DNA from: Anastrepha obliqua
Lineage: Eukaryota; Arthropoda; Insecta; Diptera; Tephritidae
Assembly (NCBI RefSeq): GCF_027943255.1
Contig: NC_072892.1
Location: 167,216,792-167,280,791 of the forward strand
Reading direction: 5' to 3'
DNA: 64,000 nucleotides
Every line of letters starts with the position of its first letter. Position 1 is the stretch's first letter. Positions 51,825 through 62,537 of the stretch are shown piece by piece. A model generated the notes under the pieces. The model searched no databases. It was not told the DNA's origin and saw only the letters and a list, made by a program, of their open reading frames with translations. Both the position numbers and the translations under genes were made by a program.

Positions 51825-52729
51825 TATAAGAGAATTACAAACAATAATTTCATAGAAAATAGTTTTTTATTAATAACCATAATATTACAATACCCGGCAT
51901 CCGTTGCTATGCCTCGTTGAATAAAATCAAAACAACCAATCAGAAAAATATTAAGCAAAATTATTTTTATTAGTTTTCTATCTCAAACCGTTTTTGAACT
52001 TTGCATTTGGGTCATAATTGAACAGCTTATGCGGATTATGAAGTTTAGAGTGCGCTATAAATAGTGGGAAATAGGAAAAACTAAGATTTTTTAGATTAAA
52101 TTTAAACAAATATTTCATTATTAGTGACGAATGAGAGTGGTGGCGCGGCCCGGGGGCTGTGGGAAGGGAGTTCCATCATTCCCCTTCATTGGGGGAAAAT
52201 ATGAATGTATAAAAATTTTTACGTCATTTGGTGTTGTCGTTTCGTAGTGATGCGCGGACAACGTACAGACATTCACCTTTATAGTATAGATGTATTTATA
52301 AAGAACAAAATAGTTACTTCCTCTTGAGATATTTAGCACCTGAGGTAGATCCAAAACTTTCTCACCAAAACACTTTACACGATTAGTTGAATAAATAGGA
52401 CACACACCGATAAAATGGAACGCGTCTTCAAAAACATTTCAATTGCAAACACCTTCTTGCAATTTATGGGCATTGTGCTAAAACACACCTCGCGCTACTT
52501 CAAGCACCTTATTACACAGCAGCAAGAAGATGTATTCGTGGAGATGTAGGAAACTCCAACTAAAACAGTGTTAACCGAAGCAGACCTACCAGACACACCA
52601 CAGAACAACACACAACACAATGATGCTTACTAATAACATCCTTCAATGTAAAAACAAACTCTTATTTGATGTATTGAAAGCACCACAGCAATGGCATTTA
52701 TTAACCAACTCGACATAATATGAACTCCA

Positions 52730-53832
52730 CAGCTAATAAAAGATATTATAGCTCTCATTCGCAGTGGCTGACGCTAAAATCCTCAATCGTAGATAGTCTC
52801 TACAAACGTCAAAACCAACACTGAACAATACGTTCAGCTGTTTAACGACGCTATTGAGCCATATAAACCAGACGATCAAAATCAGACACCCACACAACGT
52901 TTGCAGTGACAAATGATCAAGGTGTCACAATAACTGTCGGTGCCTTACCACAGTACTACTCTGTACTTACAGCCGAAGCGGCTGCGCTACATGAAGTAGT
53001 GCGTTTTGCCTTACAAACAGGAGAGAAGTACATAATATGCACGGATAGTAAGTGGACAATTGCCGCATTATTGCACACAAACAATAATACAGAGTTGGGA
53101 AATCGTATAAAGTAAATTTTATATCGACATAGAAACACAATCATTTGGATCCCTGGTCATGCTAGTATAAAAGGCAACGAATTGCAGATGCACGCGCAAA
53201 AGAAGCAGGAAGGAAATCAAAAATATTGTAACCGCATTTCACTAAAGCAGACATACGCAACTTAGTGAAAAGAGCTGTTAACTCGTCAATTGCTAAAGAG
53301 TGGACAAATTGCCACTATCACTACAAAGATCAAAATCCCACCGGTATGAAGCCAAATTACCCACCAGTTTGCTCTAGTCAAGACCTTAAAAAGTTCGTGC
53401 GCCTTAGAATAGGCCACACCTTAAGAACACACCCCCACCTCCTGAAAAATTCCGACAAACCAAGCTGTGCACATTGTAATTCAGCCAACCTGTCCGTCAT
53501 TCATATACTTACTTTACACCTAAACAGGGAAATCACATTTGGTAACATGAAGCTGACTAACCTACTTTAGACACCGAACATTGCTAACAACAGTGCTAGT
53601 AACAAATTCTTAAAAATGTCTAATATCTTAGACATATAAATACATTCAGTAACATACAAAAATAAACTATATAGATTTAAGATAGTTTGTAGTAACACTT
53701 TACATAAGTATCTTTAAATTTGTAGTAACATGAGCCGAAGGCCCTAGTAGCCAGCGCTTATCTTTAGTGGATTAATTATTTAAAATTAGTTCTCATGTAA
53801 GTAATAATAATAATAATAATAATAAATAAATT
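52730..53832 (+). pseudogene. I-like non-LTR remnant with (TAA)n tail
   Basis: RNase H: FAVTNDQGVTITVGALPQYY, LTAEAAALHEVVRFAL (Glu), YIICTDSKWTIAALL (Asp), stop at 53113, then WIPGHASIKGNELQMHA (frameshifted), and from 53265 a C-terminus with LRIGHTLRTHPHLL and CAHCNSANLSVIHILTLHL, ending TAG 53568. The 3' UTR closes with (TAA)n at 53803-53832, the tail type of I elements. 5' part decayed. Confidence 0.72.
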
Positions 53833-54843
53833 GCAAACAGTACGAGATTTCTCAATAGTACCCACAAGTGAGTGCAGAGCAGTATCGGTTGGCCTACCAT
53901 TTTTCAAGCAACCATTTATGTGAAGATCGATCAAACATTCCAAAGTTTCTAGAAAGAACGATAACAAGCTGGTTAGTGGGAAACCCTTTGGAAGGACATG
54001 TGAAATCTCTCCTGCTTTGGGAATAAACACCACGTTGGTTTCTCTCCACTTATCGGGAATATAAACCGGAAACCTGAAGCAACTTTTAAAAACGACCAGC
54101 AGCCACCGTATCGCCGGATCAAGCATTCATTGAAGCTCTGGAGCTATACCGTCGATACCAAGTAAATTATAAAGTCTGAGACTATTAACCGCCCATCGAA
54201 TCTTAGTTTTAGAGACGGAAAGTGAGTATATCATAGGAGATCCAGGGATTCCCTACTAGACATAGTCTGGTCGAACCGTCCGACTTTTTTACAAAACCTG
54301 GGGACAAAGATGTCGAGCGCAATACTTTCCTGATCCTAGAAGTTTCCGTGCACCCATCAACAGAGCTACAAAAATTTCACCACATAGTTTGTTGTTTTGC
54401 TCTTTTAAGATCCCTTGATAGATTCTGAGGCTATCTTTATAATGTTCCGAATCGTCTACCATCGCAGTGGCTTTAGCATGGTTAAATAATATGTTACAGT
54501 CTTTCCTAAGCGTATTTAGTTCTTGCGACCACCAAAGTGGTTTTTGCTTCCCTCTGCTCTTGATTAGGCGGCAGGCCGCACCAATCGCCTTGTTGTAGCT
54601 ACTGGTGAGTTTTTCTACTACTTGATCGAGGCTAGTGCCTGCATCTACACTCTGCATAGGCGCCTCATCAAATGATTTCATACAAGTAGTTCTGTACAAT
54701 GCCCAATTGGCCTTCCTAATATTCCTACAAAATGTCGGAACTGGTGGAGAGTCTAAAAAATTAAACTCAATATACCTGTAATCTGAGAACCAGTTCTCCT
54801 TACTAACTCTCCAGCAATCTATAACATAGTAGTCCGGTGTAAC
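53833..54843 (-). pseudogene. non-LTR fragment: end of endonuclease, linker, start of RT
   Basis: From 54843: VIDCWRVSKENWFSDYRYIE (SDxRxI/V end of the endonuclease), FCRNIRKANWALYRT, DQVVEKLTSSYNKAIGAACR, KPLWWSQELNTLRKD, then GIDGIAPELQ (PGxDGI motif), stop, IPDKWRETNVVFIPKAG and HSLVGTIEKSRTVC, where it is cut by the (TAA)n tail of the neighbour. Degenerate, at least two frames. Confidence 0.75.
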
Positions 54844-55179
54844 GACCGAAATTTCGACGTTTTTTCATGAATCTTTTTTAAAAAGAAAATAAAATGCGAT
54901 CGTTTTAAAGTTTTTACATGTTTTTATTGGTGTTTTGCAGTATATAAAAAAAATGTTTACAGTTAATTTATTTATTAATTTGTTTAAAATTTTTGACGTC
55001 AAAGTGGAGTCCTTAAAAAAAAGATGAGTTGGTTCGGGGAAACACACAGCCTTCCAAAGTCAACTGAAATAAAAAATTGAAAGAGATTATTATTCTGTAG
55101 ATTTTATTTTAGGTCCCGAACCTAAAATATACATAAAAATAAAAAAACAAAAACAAAATGGCGGACTTGTGAAAAAAGT
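54844..55179. repeat. left flank of the (ATAAC)n array
   Basis: AT-rich. Contains AAAGAAAATAAAATGCGATC (about 54878), shared with 50790. No gene. Confidence 0.4.
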
Positions 55180-56152
55180 AACATAACATAACATAACTAA
55201 CATAACATAACTAACATAACATAACATAACATAACATAACATAACATAACATAACATAACATAACATAACATAACATAACATAACATAACATAACATAAC
55301 ATAACATAACATAACATAACATAACATAACATAACATAACATAACATAACATAACATAACATAACATAACATAACATAACATATCATAACATAACATAAC
55401 ATAACATAACATAACATAACATAACATAACATAACATAACATAACATAACATAGCATAACATAACATAACATAACATAACATAACATAACATAACATAAC
55501 ATAACATAACATAACATAACATAACATAACATAACATAACATAACATAACATAACATAACATAACATAACATAACATAACATAACATAACATAACATAAC
55601 ATAACATAACATAACATAACATAACATAACATAACATAACATAACATAACATAACATAACATAACATAACATAACATAACATAACATAACATAACATAAC
55701 ATAACATAACATAACATAACATAACATAACATAACATAACATAACATAACATAACATAACATAACATAACATAACATAACATAACATAACATAACATAAC
55801 ATAACATAACATAACATAACATAACATATCATAACATAACATAACATAACATAACATAACATAACATAACATAACATAACATAACATAGCATAACATAAC
55901 ATAACATAACATAACATAACATAACATAACATAACATAACATAACATAACATAACATAACATAACATAACATAACATAACATAACATAACATAACATAAC
56001 ATAACATAACATAACATAACATAACATAACATAACATAACATAACATAGCATAACATAACATAACATAACATAACATAACATAACATAACATAACATAAC
56101 ATAACATAACATAACATAACATAACATAACATAACATAACATAACATATCAT
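55180..56152. repeat. (ATAAC)n pentanucleotide satellite, about 195 units
   Basis: Same satellite as 5787-6587, opposite strand. Variant units are ATATC (55381, 55826, 56146), ATAGC (55451, 55886, 56046) and CTAAC near the start (55196, 55210). Frames read MLCYV repeats; not genes. Confidence 0.98.
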
Positions 56153-56788
56153 AAAGCATTCACCAACAGCTTTCACCAACAGCTTTCATTTGATACCCAT
56201 ATTGTACATACACATCCGAAGGTTACCCGGGTCCACGTTTTGACCTATATCTCGAGACCCTATCTACCAATAGGTATCCAAACTATACGGAAACCATCTT
56301 CAATACCTCCTTAACAATGTGTGTAAGTTTGATTTAATTCGGTGCAAAGACACGGCGGGTCCACGTTTTGGCATATATTTCCAGACCCTAGTCATCAATA
56401 GGTATGAAAATTACCTTGTATTAAAGCACTTATCAACAGCTTTCATTTGATACCCATATTGTACATACACAACCAAAGGTTACCCGGGTCCACGTTTTGA
56501 CCTATATCTCGAGACCCCAGTCACGGAGCGGCATGAAAAATACTCTGTACTAAAGCATTCACCAACAGCTTCAATTTGATATCCATATTGTACATACACA
56601 TCCGAAGGTTACCCGGGTCCACGTTCTAACCTATATCTCGAGCCCTATTTCCAAAATAAAATATAATCCATGTTACTCGTGGATGATGTAGCTTTCGAAT
56701 GGTGAAAGAATTTTTAAAATCGGTCCAGTAGTTTTGAGCCTATTCATTACATACAAACAAAGTTTTCCTCTTTATAATATTAGTATAG
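56153..56788 (+). repeat. dispersed repeat with internal tandem units, copy 1
   Basis: Three diverged ~130-190 bp tandem segments, each with ACCCATATTGTACATACACA, ACCCGGGTCCACGTTTTGAC and TATATCTCGAGACCC. The tail reads AAATCGGTCCAGTAGTTTTG, ends CTTTATAATATTAGTATAGA, and closely matches 60170-60735. Fused at its left to the (ATAAC)n array. Class unknown; the ending is common among insect repeats. Confidence 0.75.
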
Positions 56789-57104
56789 ACAACATATCTT
56801 ATAAGGTATATGGTAAATATTAAAATACATTTTTTCCTTCATATATAATAAAAAAATTAATAATTATAACATTAAAACAACAGGTATTATTAACAAACTA
56901 GAATCAACACCCTAACGTCTGTATCATATCCAAAATAGTTTTACACATTTCGTTTTCTAGTTTGCTATCTCTTTCTTTATTCCGAGTAATAAAGAGTAAC
57001 AAGGGAGTACAGAACCAAAAAGCAAGCAATAAACAGGCTCCAAAATCATCATGTCAAAAGAACTACTATTTTTTTCCTCTTTCAAAATCTCACTTCTGAT
57101 TCTA

Positions 57105-58092
57105 CTGCATGATTCAATAATAAAAGGTTTGCTCAGTAAGCAGCTTTCTCATTTCCTCTTGACAAATCGGCTCCCTTAGCAAGACACTGGGTTGCTAACT
57201 CTAGAAATTTTTAGCAAAAGCGGAACAAAAGTAAAATTTGTTGGAAAAACATTTCTTTTTCAAAAGGGTGTGTAAGCACTTGCTCGGTATGTGAATGACC
57301 AAAACGATATGGAAAACATACTGACATACAGCTTAAATCAGGATATCATAAAGTATCTTTTTAGGGTAATGAACATGAAGGATGGACGTTTTGACTATTT
57401 GAGTCCGATGCCTTTAAAGATACATAAGTTACCAACAAGAGCTCATTTAGCAATATGTAACTAATCATAGCCTCCTGATGGCAGATGGCTTTTTATGAGG
57501 AGTTTTTTCATGGCAGAAATACACTCGGAGGTGTGCCATTGTCTGTCGAGCAGCCTCTGCTATTACAAACAACATTTTCTATCATTTCGTGTTTCATGCC
57601 CGGGGTAGTTTGTCAAGTAGTTAGTAATGTAAGAATAATCTCGACTTGGGGGTCAAAACTCCAAACTTACGTGGGCATAGCATAGTAAAGCAAGGCATGA
57701 GTATGTTCACAGCTTGTTGTTAGTCAATTAAATTTATGATGAGTTCGCTTCTTCTCTGAAAGGTTTCCTTAGGGCCATAATGTTTAGGTAAAATTATAGC
57801 GTCATATTAGCAAAACTTCCCAACTTCGTGATCAGTTTCCAATTTAAAAATTAATTCACAAAATATAATCTGGGTTTAACTTAATAACCTCTTTTCCTAA
57901 TATTATTTCTGGCCATTTCTGCTTGTACCGTTTATAATTTAAGTAAAAACAAAACATTTTTTTTCTACCATTTTTACCAAAAAGGTATTTAATTTTTCCG
58001 CTTTCTTCGCCCTTCTTAAATGCGAACTTTTGTAAGGGAGTCTCAAAATTCGAATGTCACAAGTGAGCAAACCTTTAATAATTGAATCATGA
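57105..58092. repeat. long inverted repeat pair (possible MITE)
   Basis: ATGATTCAATAATAAAAGGT-TTGCTCA at 57108-57134 is matched in inverse by sequence at about 58063-58090 (24 of 27). The ~985 bp between is non-coding and holds a SINE-like fragment. Either a MITE or two inverted copies. Confidence 0.5.
57478..57606 (+). repeat. SINE-like repeat, distal half
   Basis: GGCAGATGGCTTTTTATGAG, ATGGCAGAAATACACTCGGA, GCCATTGTCTGTCGAG, TTTCTATCATTTCGTGTTTC. Confidence 0.65.
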
Positions 58093-58367
58093 TTCTACTG
58101 GGAAATAATAAAAAATTGAATATGTATCTAAACATTTTCCTTTTCCGAAAAGTATCGAATTATATTTTCCAACAAATCACAATAATTTTGAAAATTGAAT
58201 TTTCAAAAAACAAACAAAAATTAATATCAACATCAAATTCCCAATTTTGTCTCACCTAAAGCCTTCACAATTATTCGTAAAAACGTATGCAAATAAATGT
58301 TAAATATTTTGGTCGTCGCTTTTTTGTAAAATGTTCATTCACTACATTTCATTGGCCATATTTTCAG

Positions 58368-59175
58368 CATCCCACAATTGCTGAAAACTTACAAATACCA
58401 GATGAATTTGCGAAGCAACAAAAGCAAGAGGGCGCATGGTGGCGTCATTCCATTTCTGGTGGATTTGCTGGTGCCATTTCGCGTACATGCACAGCACCAG
58501 TAGATAGGATAAAATTATATATGCAGGCAAGTGAATGGATAGTAAATGCACAACTACAATATTCTATATACCTACGTACATATGTATGTATGTATTTGTA
58601 GGTCCAAAACCAGAAGACTTCCATATACGATGGTGTAAGTTATTTGATTAGAGAGGGAGGCGTACGAAGTATGTGGCGCGGCAATGGTGTTAATGTATTA
58701 AAAATTAGTTCAGATTCGGCAATAAAGTTTACCATCTACGAGAAACTGAAACATTACATAAGAACGGAAAGAGACTCACGTCAAGGGGAAATGAGTATTG
58801 GTGAACGATTCGTTGCCGGCGCTCTTGCGGGTACCATTTCACAAAGTGCGGTTTATCCATTTGATGTCATGAAAACACGCTTCGCACTGCATGAACCCCA
58901 TCAATATCGCGGCTTAATAGGTGCGGTTAAAAAAATCTACTTGACCGAAGGTATACTGAGCTTTTACAATGGCTACGCTATAAATATAGTAGGTGTCATA
59001 CCATATGCCGGTATTGATCTCGCCGTATACGAAACTTTAAAAAAGCATTTGAAATGCGAAAAAGCAAATCAATCGCATTCCTTAAATTTATTACTCTGTG
59101 GTACCATATCCAGCATACTGGGACAGGTGATTACCTATCCATGTTCACTGATTCGAACACGAATACAAGCGCAAG
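58368..59175 (+). CDS. SCaMC: SCaMC-type mitochondrial ATP-Mg/Pi carrier (two internal exons)
   Basis: Exons 58368-58526 and 58602-59175, phase 0 join. SCaMC proteins exchange ATP-Mg for phosphate across the inner mitochondrial membrane and are gated by an N-terminal EF-hand part, not found here. Visible: linker (IPDEFAKQQKQEGAWW), carrier repeat 1 with APVDRIKLYMQ (PxDxxK), MWRGNGVNVLKISSDSAIKF, repeat 2 with YPFDVMKTRF and FYNGYAINIVGVIPYAGIDL, and the start of repeat 3 with YPCSLIRTRIQAQ, where the acidic residue is replaced as in known SCaMCs. It ends at a donor (CAAG-GTAAGA, 59176). The last exon was not found up to 64000. Some divergence (KISSDSAIKF) suggests it could be a paralogue rather than the main SCaMC. 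Confidence 0.85.
58527..58601 (+). other. 75-bp GC-AG intron of the SCaMC gene
   Basis: CAG then GCAAGTGAAT at the donor and TATTTGTAG then GTCC at the acceptor. Only the GC donor at 58527 keeps the frame (YMQ-VQNQK); the nearby GT (four bases further) would shift it. The donor otherwise matches the consensus fully (CAG/GCAAGT), as GC donors usually do. Confidence 0.8.
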
Positions 59176-59504
59176 GTAAGAATTTAGTTAAAACCAAAAC
59201 TTTTATATAAATATTAAATCGCTAAGGATGAAATTTGTAAAAAACAACATTGGAAGAAGGTTTTGCAACTAAAATATCGTAGTTGTTATTGTTCGACGAT
59301 ATGTCATAGGCACTCTGAGATGAGTCAGACTCAATGGAACAGATCCATAAGTAAAAGCACTCTCAGTAAAAAATGTCAAAAAATGCCCATAGCTGAGATC
59401 ACCTGAGTGAAAAGTGTTTTGGAACTCTTTTTTATGTATTGGGTTGGCAACTACGTAATTGCGAATTTTGTTTAGAAAATCAAACACATCTTAATAACTT
59501 TATT

Positions 59505-60735
59505 CTGTAACTAGCAAACCCGGCCCCCTTCGCTGGGCACACTAAAATAGAATAGATATGGTTTAGAACAGAAAATATATGATTTTCAGATTATTTATTT
59601 CTTTATTCTTTATTCATATTCAAGCGCTTAGGCATAAACAATATTTTTTGTTTTTCTATTTGTTTTTGAGTAAATATAAAATATAAATTGAAAATCAGGA
59701 AAAAAGAAAATTGTTTTTAAATTTCAAATCAACGCATATAATAAACAATCGTCTTTTTTCCTGATCATCCATGAATTTTTCGTTTCAATTTATATGTTTT
59801 ATTAAGCATTGGAGCTTTTTTAACCATTGTCCATTTATATTTTTCAAAAAAAAAACGAAAAAAAATTTTTTTTCCACGAACACATAATTTCATTCGGATT
59901 TCACATTAAATTCTCAAATTTCGTAAGAAATTATTCACTGTTCCAAAATCCACTCCAAAAAAATTCACAAACATTTTTTTTTGCACTTACGTTTTTTCCT
60001 TATGGCATCCAAATCAGAAAGAAATATTGACACATTGTAACTCACACTGTCAATTTGACAGTTCAGTTCCGCCCCAAGCGTTAAAAAAGTAAGCGACATT
60101 ATGGCTGGTTCAAAAGAATGCTGTACCCGTTGCCAGTGCTCCGAATTACAACCAAACTTTACGAAACCCATTTTCAATACTTACTTAACAATGTGCGTAA
60201 GTTTGGTTTAATTCGGTGCAAAGACACGGCGGGTCCACGTTTTGGCATATATTTCGAGACCCTAGTCATCAATAGGTATGAAAATTACATACACAACCAA
60301 AGGTTACCCGGGTCCACGTTTTGACCTATATCTCGAGACCCCAGTCACGGAGCGGCATGAAAAATACTCTGTACTAAAGCATTCACCAACAGCTTCAATT
60401 TTATACCCATATTGTACAAACACATTCTAGGGTCCACGTTTTGGTCTCTATCTCGAGACCCCAGTCACGGAGCGGCATGAAAAATACTCTGTACTAAAGC
60501 ATTCCCCAACAGCTTCAATTTGATATCCATATTGTACAAACACATTCGAAGGTTACCCGGGTCCACGTTTTAACCTATATCTCGAGCCCTATTGCCAAAA
60601 TAAAATATAATCCATGTTACTCATGGATGATGTAGCTTTCGAATGGTGAAAGAATTTTTAAAATCGGTCCAGTAGTTTTTGAGCCTATTCATTACAAACA
60701 AACAAAGTTTTCCTCTTTATAATATTAGTATAGAT
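59505..60735 (+). repeat. dispersed repeat, copy 2, probably complete
   Basis: Starts CTGTAACTAGCAAACCCGGC with a GC-rich head, AT-rich middle, then from 60115 the same tandem segments and tail as copy 1 (GGGTCCACGTTTTGGCATAT, CCCAGTCACGGAGCGGCATG, TCTTTATAATATTAGTATAG). It lies in the downstream intron of the SCaMC gene. No (ATAAC)n array in this copy. Confidence 0.72.
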
Positions 60736-61178
60736 GTACTGCCCATTTTGATCAATGACCTTTTGCCATCTTTCAAGCAGCATCGTAATCATCATAATCC
60801 CAAACTTCTGTTTTTTATTAGCAAAAAACTGAATCAGGTACGACTTGAAATCATCATAATTATTGTAATGTTTACCATTCAAGGAGTTTTGTAAAAATCG
60901 AAACAAAAAGTAATCAGATGGTGCAAGGTCAGGACTATGTGGTTAATGTGACAAAACCACACAACCAAGCTCCAATAATTTTTGCGGATTGTGCAAAGAT
61001 GTGTGTGGCCTTACATTGTCATGATGGAATACAATACTTTTTCGATTTTTGAGAATTCAGGCCGCTCTTCTTCAACTGCATTGTTTAATTTCGTTAGTTG
61101 TTCAATGTAGACATCAGAATTGATCGTTCGGTTTGGTGGTCAGAGTTCAAAGTAGACAATTTCTTTGTAATCCCACCA
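60736..61178 (-). pseudogene. mariner DD34D transposase fragment
   Basis: Minus reading: WWDYKEIVYFEL, PPNRTINSDVYIEQL, VFHHDNVRPHTS (second Asp, about 61015), QKLLELGCVVLSH, a stop, HSPDLAPSDYFLFR (third Asp, 34 residues after the second), LQNSLNGKHYNNY, LLERWQKVIDQNGQYI. N-terminal half missing; right edge cut by a non-LTR tail. Belongs to a different mariner lineage from the others here. Confidence 0.8.
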
Positions 61179-61184
61179 AACTGA

Positions 61185-62520
61185 TATGTTAGGTTAGGTT
61201 GAAGCGTGTGCTTTTCAAAAATTTTAGAATATCTCTGATTTCTGTAGAACTGAGATCTTCCAACTCATTAAAAAATTGTATATCCAGAATAGTAAACTTT
61301 CGTCTGGATAGAGCAGGAAATTGGCACAGTAGGTGCGAAATTGTCTCTTCCTCGTCCTCATCTAGACAACCTCTACAAAAGTCATGTGTTTGCACACCCA
61401 TCCTCTGGGCGTGTCTACTAAATATTATTATATATTAGGCAGTGCCCCGTTATGTGTTTATTTTGGTTGACGGCCGATTTTGCAGGTAGCTTAATTACGC
61501 CATCTTTCGTTTGCTTTCCTTACAATTTATTCAAGGATGAGTAGCTTATATGTTTGTAAGGGTATCCCTATGTCATAATCTATGCACTCATCAGTCAATT
61601 TGGTGCCGAGTCTCGCTAGTTCATCGGCTCTACAGTTACCCTTAATATCGCGATGGCTAGGAACCCATGTTACCTTTAGGTGAAATAACTCAGCCATGTC
61701 GTTAAGAGATGTGCGGCATTTCATGGCTACCTTGGAGGTTGTCGACTGTTTTTTGAGGGATTTTATCGCCGCCTGGCTATTAGTGAAAAATGTAGATATC
61801 ATTTCCGGATATCACATCACACTGTTCAGTGCCGCGGCTTTTATTATTGCCATCAGTTCTACCTGAAAGCCACTACAATAGTCGGGGACCCTGAAACTGA
61901 AGGAGATCCCCAGATGTTCGTAATATACACCTCCGCCCAGCCTGCCCTCGAGCTTTGAGCCATCTGTGTATACATGGATGGACTCGCCTTGTCTTACATC
62001 GTCCCGTTCCCACTGTTCTCTTGAAGGTAGGAAGGTCGTAAACGCTGTAATCGCAAGTATAGGCGGGAGTGCATAGTCTACCAATCCGGGAAGCTCCGAA
62101 GTGCCAGTATGATTTTACCGTAACCATAATCCGTGTTTGACCACAGAGTGTTCAGCCTTATTGCCTTATAATACCACTTTTATCTACTTCTGCGCATAAG
62201 ACGTATCGCTGCCTCAAAAATTAAGGTGAGTGTAGGTGCAATCATATTTTCTGTGTGTTGCAAATCAGCGTGGATGATTCCATCAGGTCCCGGTGACTTA
62301 TAAGGTTTGAAGCTGCCAATAGCAAGTTCTATGTTATCCTCCGTTATAAAATGTATTGGGGGATTATCGTAGTGAACTATAGGGTGGATTCTACTGTCTT
62401 CGTTGCAGAGACAACCTGGAAAGTGCGTCTGCATTAGTAATTCTAGTGTTTCGTCACTGTTGGTTGTCCAATTGTCATTATCTTTTATGAGGTAGCTAGG
62501 GTTGCTGGGACTTGTTGATA
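61185..62520 (-). pseudogene. non-LTR remnant, family with (AACCT)n tail, second copy
   Basis: From 62434: NIELAIGSFKPYKSPGPDGI (start of RT). The rest of RT is deleted (junction near 62150). Then VYTDGSKLEGRLGGGVYYEH (about 61970), FQVELMAIIKAAAL, FFTNSQAAIKSLKKQS (Asp to Asn), WVPSHRDIKGNCRADELARL, and in the tail GVQTHDFCRGCLDEDEEETI, SHLLCQFPALSRRK, ending near 61189. CCTAACCTAAC tail at 61185-61195. Same family as 33085-34148. Confidence 0.82.
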
Positions 62521-62537
62521 CTACTTTCCGGAGTATT

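Larger units (their letters stand above)
50765..52120. repeat. dispersed repeat interrupted by a mariner
   Basis: 50765-50891 contains AAGAAAATAAACTGCGATCG (also near 54875) and ACCCGCGGCCTCGCTCCC, a GC-rich head like ACCCGGCCCCCTTCGCTGGG at 59517. After the mariner, ACCCGGCATCCGTTGCTATG (51892) has the same pattern. Class unknown. Confidence 0.45.

Noticed and set aside
52121..52405. 94-codon minus-strand ORF
   Set aside because: Chance frame in unassigned repeat-rich sequence; no motif.
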